Shown here in pieces: positions 32,585 to 32,719 of a DNA stretch of 32,719 nt (position 1 is the first letter of the stretch; every line of letters begins with the position of its first letter). The stretch comes from Bacteroidales bacterium. GTDB lineage: Bacteria; Bacteroidota; Bacteroidia; Bacteroidales; F082. The stretch covers positions 1 through 32,719 of the forward strand of contig JAQVLA010000025.1 in the NCBI GenBank assembly GCA_028704385.1, given 5' to 3'. Under the pieces are notes generated by a model. The model saw only the letters and a program-made list of their open reading frames with translations. It ran no database searches and was not told where the DNA came from. The position numbers and the translations under genes were made by a program.

Positions 32585-32719
32585 GTTCTTAGTGTAATGT
32601 AAACCTTCGGCGTACTACATTTGAAAATTCTAAGATTTTCTAAGTTTATTGCAGCATCGTTGGAAAAAGTTGGACAGATGGTTTGTTTATCTAACTTTTT
32701 CTAATGAAGTTTAGATTTT

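Noticed and set aside
1-32719. CRISPR arrays, tRNA or rRNA genes, intact insertion sequences, phage genes
   Set aside because: Looked for by eye on both strands; no regular repeat-spacer array, cloverleaf-like conserved tRNA sequence, transposase or phage gene was recognised.

Overview
The window looks like a chromosomal piece of an environmental Bacteroidota, probably from the Bacteroidales/Marinilabiliales side, though the exact taxon cannot be fixed from sequence alone. The evidence is as follows. Three secreted proteins end in type IX secretion (T9SS) type A sorting domains. A small protein ends in a PID-CTERM-like tail. Many gene starts follow the Bacteroidota -7 promoter element TAnnTTTG, and purine-rich Shine-Dalgarno sequences are largely absent. 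The hybrid kinase and the TPR-HTH membrane regulator are also of types common in this phylum. No tRNA, rRNA, CRISPR array, intact insertion sequence or phage gene was seen.

Left part (1-11082), mostly housekeeping. lipA-lipB (lipoate synthesis, overlapping by one base) is followed by a convergent secreted endonuclease/exonuclease/phosphatase-family protein. Next come pabB-pabC (p-aminobenzoate branch of folate synthesis), a large 5TM-LYT/PAS hybrid histidine kinase on the minus strand, a divergent acpS, a convergent xth (exonuclease III), and a ClC-family chloride protein with C-terminal CBS domains.

Middle part (11329-21097), regulators, surface proteins and transport. A single-domain response regulator is followed by a membrane-anchored TPR/coiled-coil/HTH regulator, a degenerate receiver-like protein, a large double-LamG T9SS cargo protein and a PID-CTERM-like small protein. 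A TolB-like propeller T9SS protein lies on the minus strand and is divergent from an NhaP2/CvrA-type K+/H+ antiporter. A dispersed intergenic repeat occurs twice here (18007-18128 and 21384-21505). Its two conserved blocks keep exactly the same spacing in both copies.

Right part (21510-30702), the most unusual region: seven minus-strand genes with overlaps or gaps of at most 22 bases, surely one operon. In transcription order they are: an NMT1/THI5-like periplasmic binding protein; a Cache-HAMP-SpoIIE (PP2C) phosphatase; a HATPase/anti-sigma-type kinase; a membrane-anchored protein with three tandem ABC_sub_bind (TrpX-like) domains; a STAS domain fused to a large unrecognised domain; a TrpY-like permease; and a TrpZ-like ATPase. 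All three parts of an Rsb-style partner-switching circuit (phosphatase, kinase, STAS antagonist) are therefore embedded in an ABC importer operon, with no sigma factor or other classical target nearby. The STAS-fusion protein, translationally coupled to the permease, is the best candidate for the link between signal and transporter.

Right edge (30703-32719). A 637-base upstream region carries a promoter candidate, a decayed coding remnant with an in-frame stop, and a cluster of CTTAACTAA repeats including a perfect hairpin. It is followed by an AT-rich pentapeptide-repeat membrane protein that looks compositionally different from the rest. Bases 32585-32719 hold only its upstream region, with nothing else recognised.
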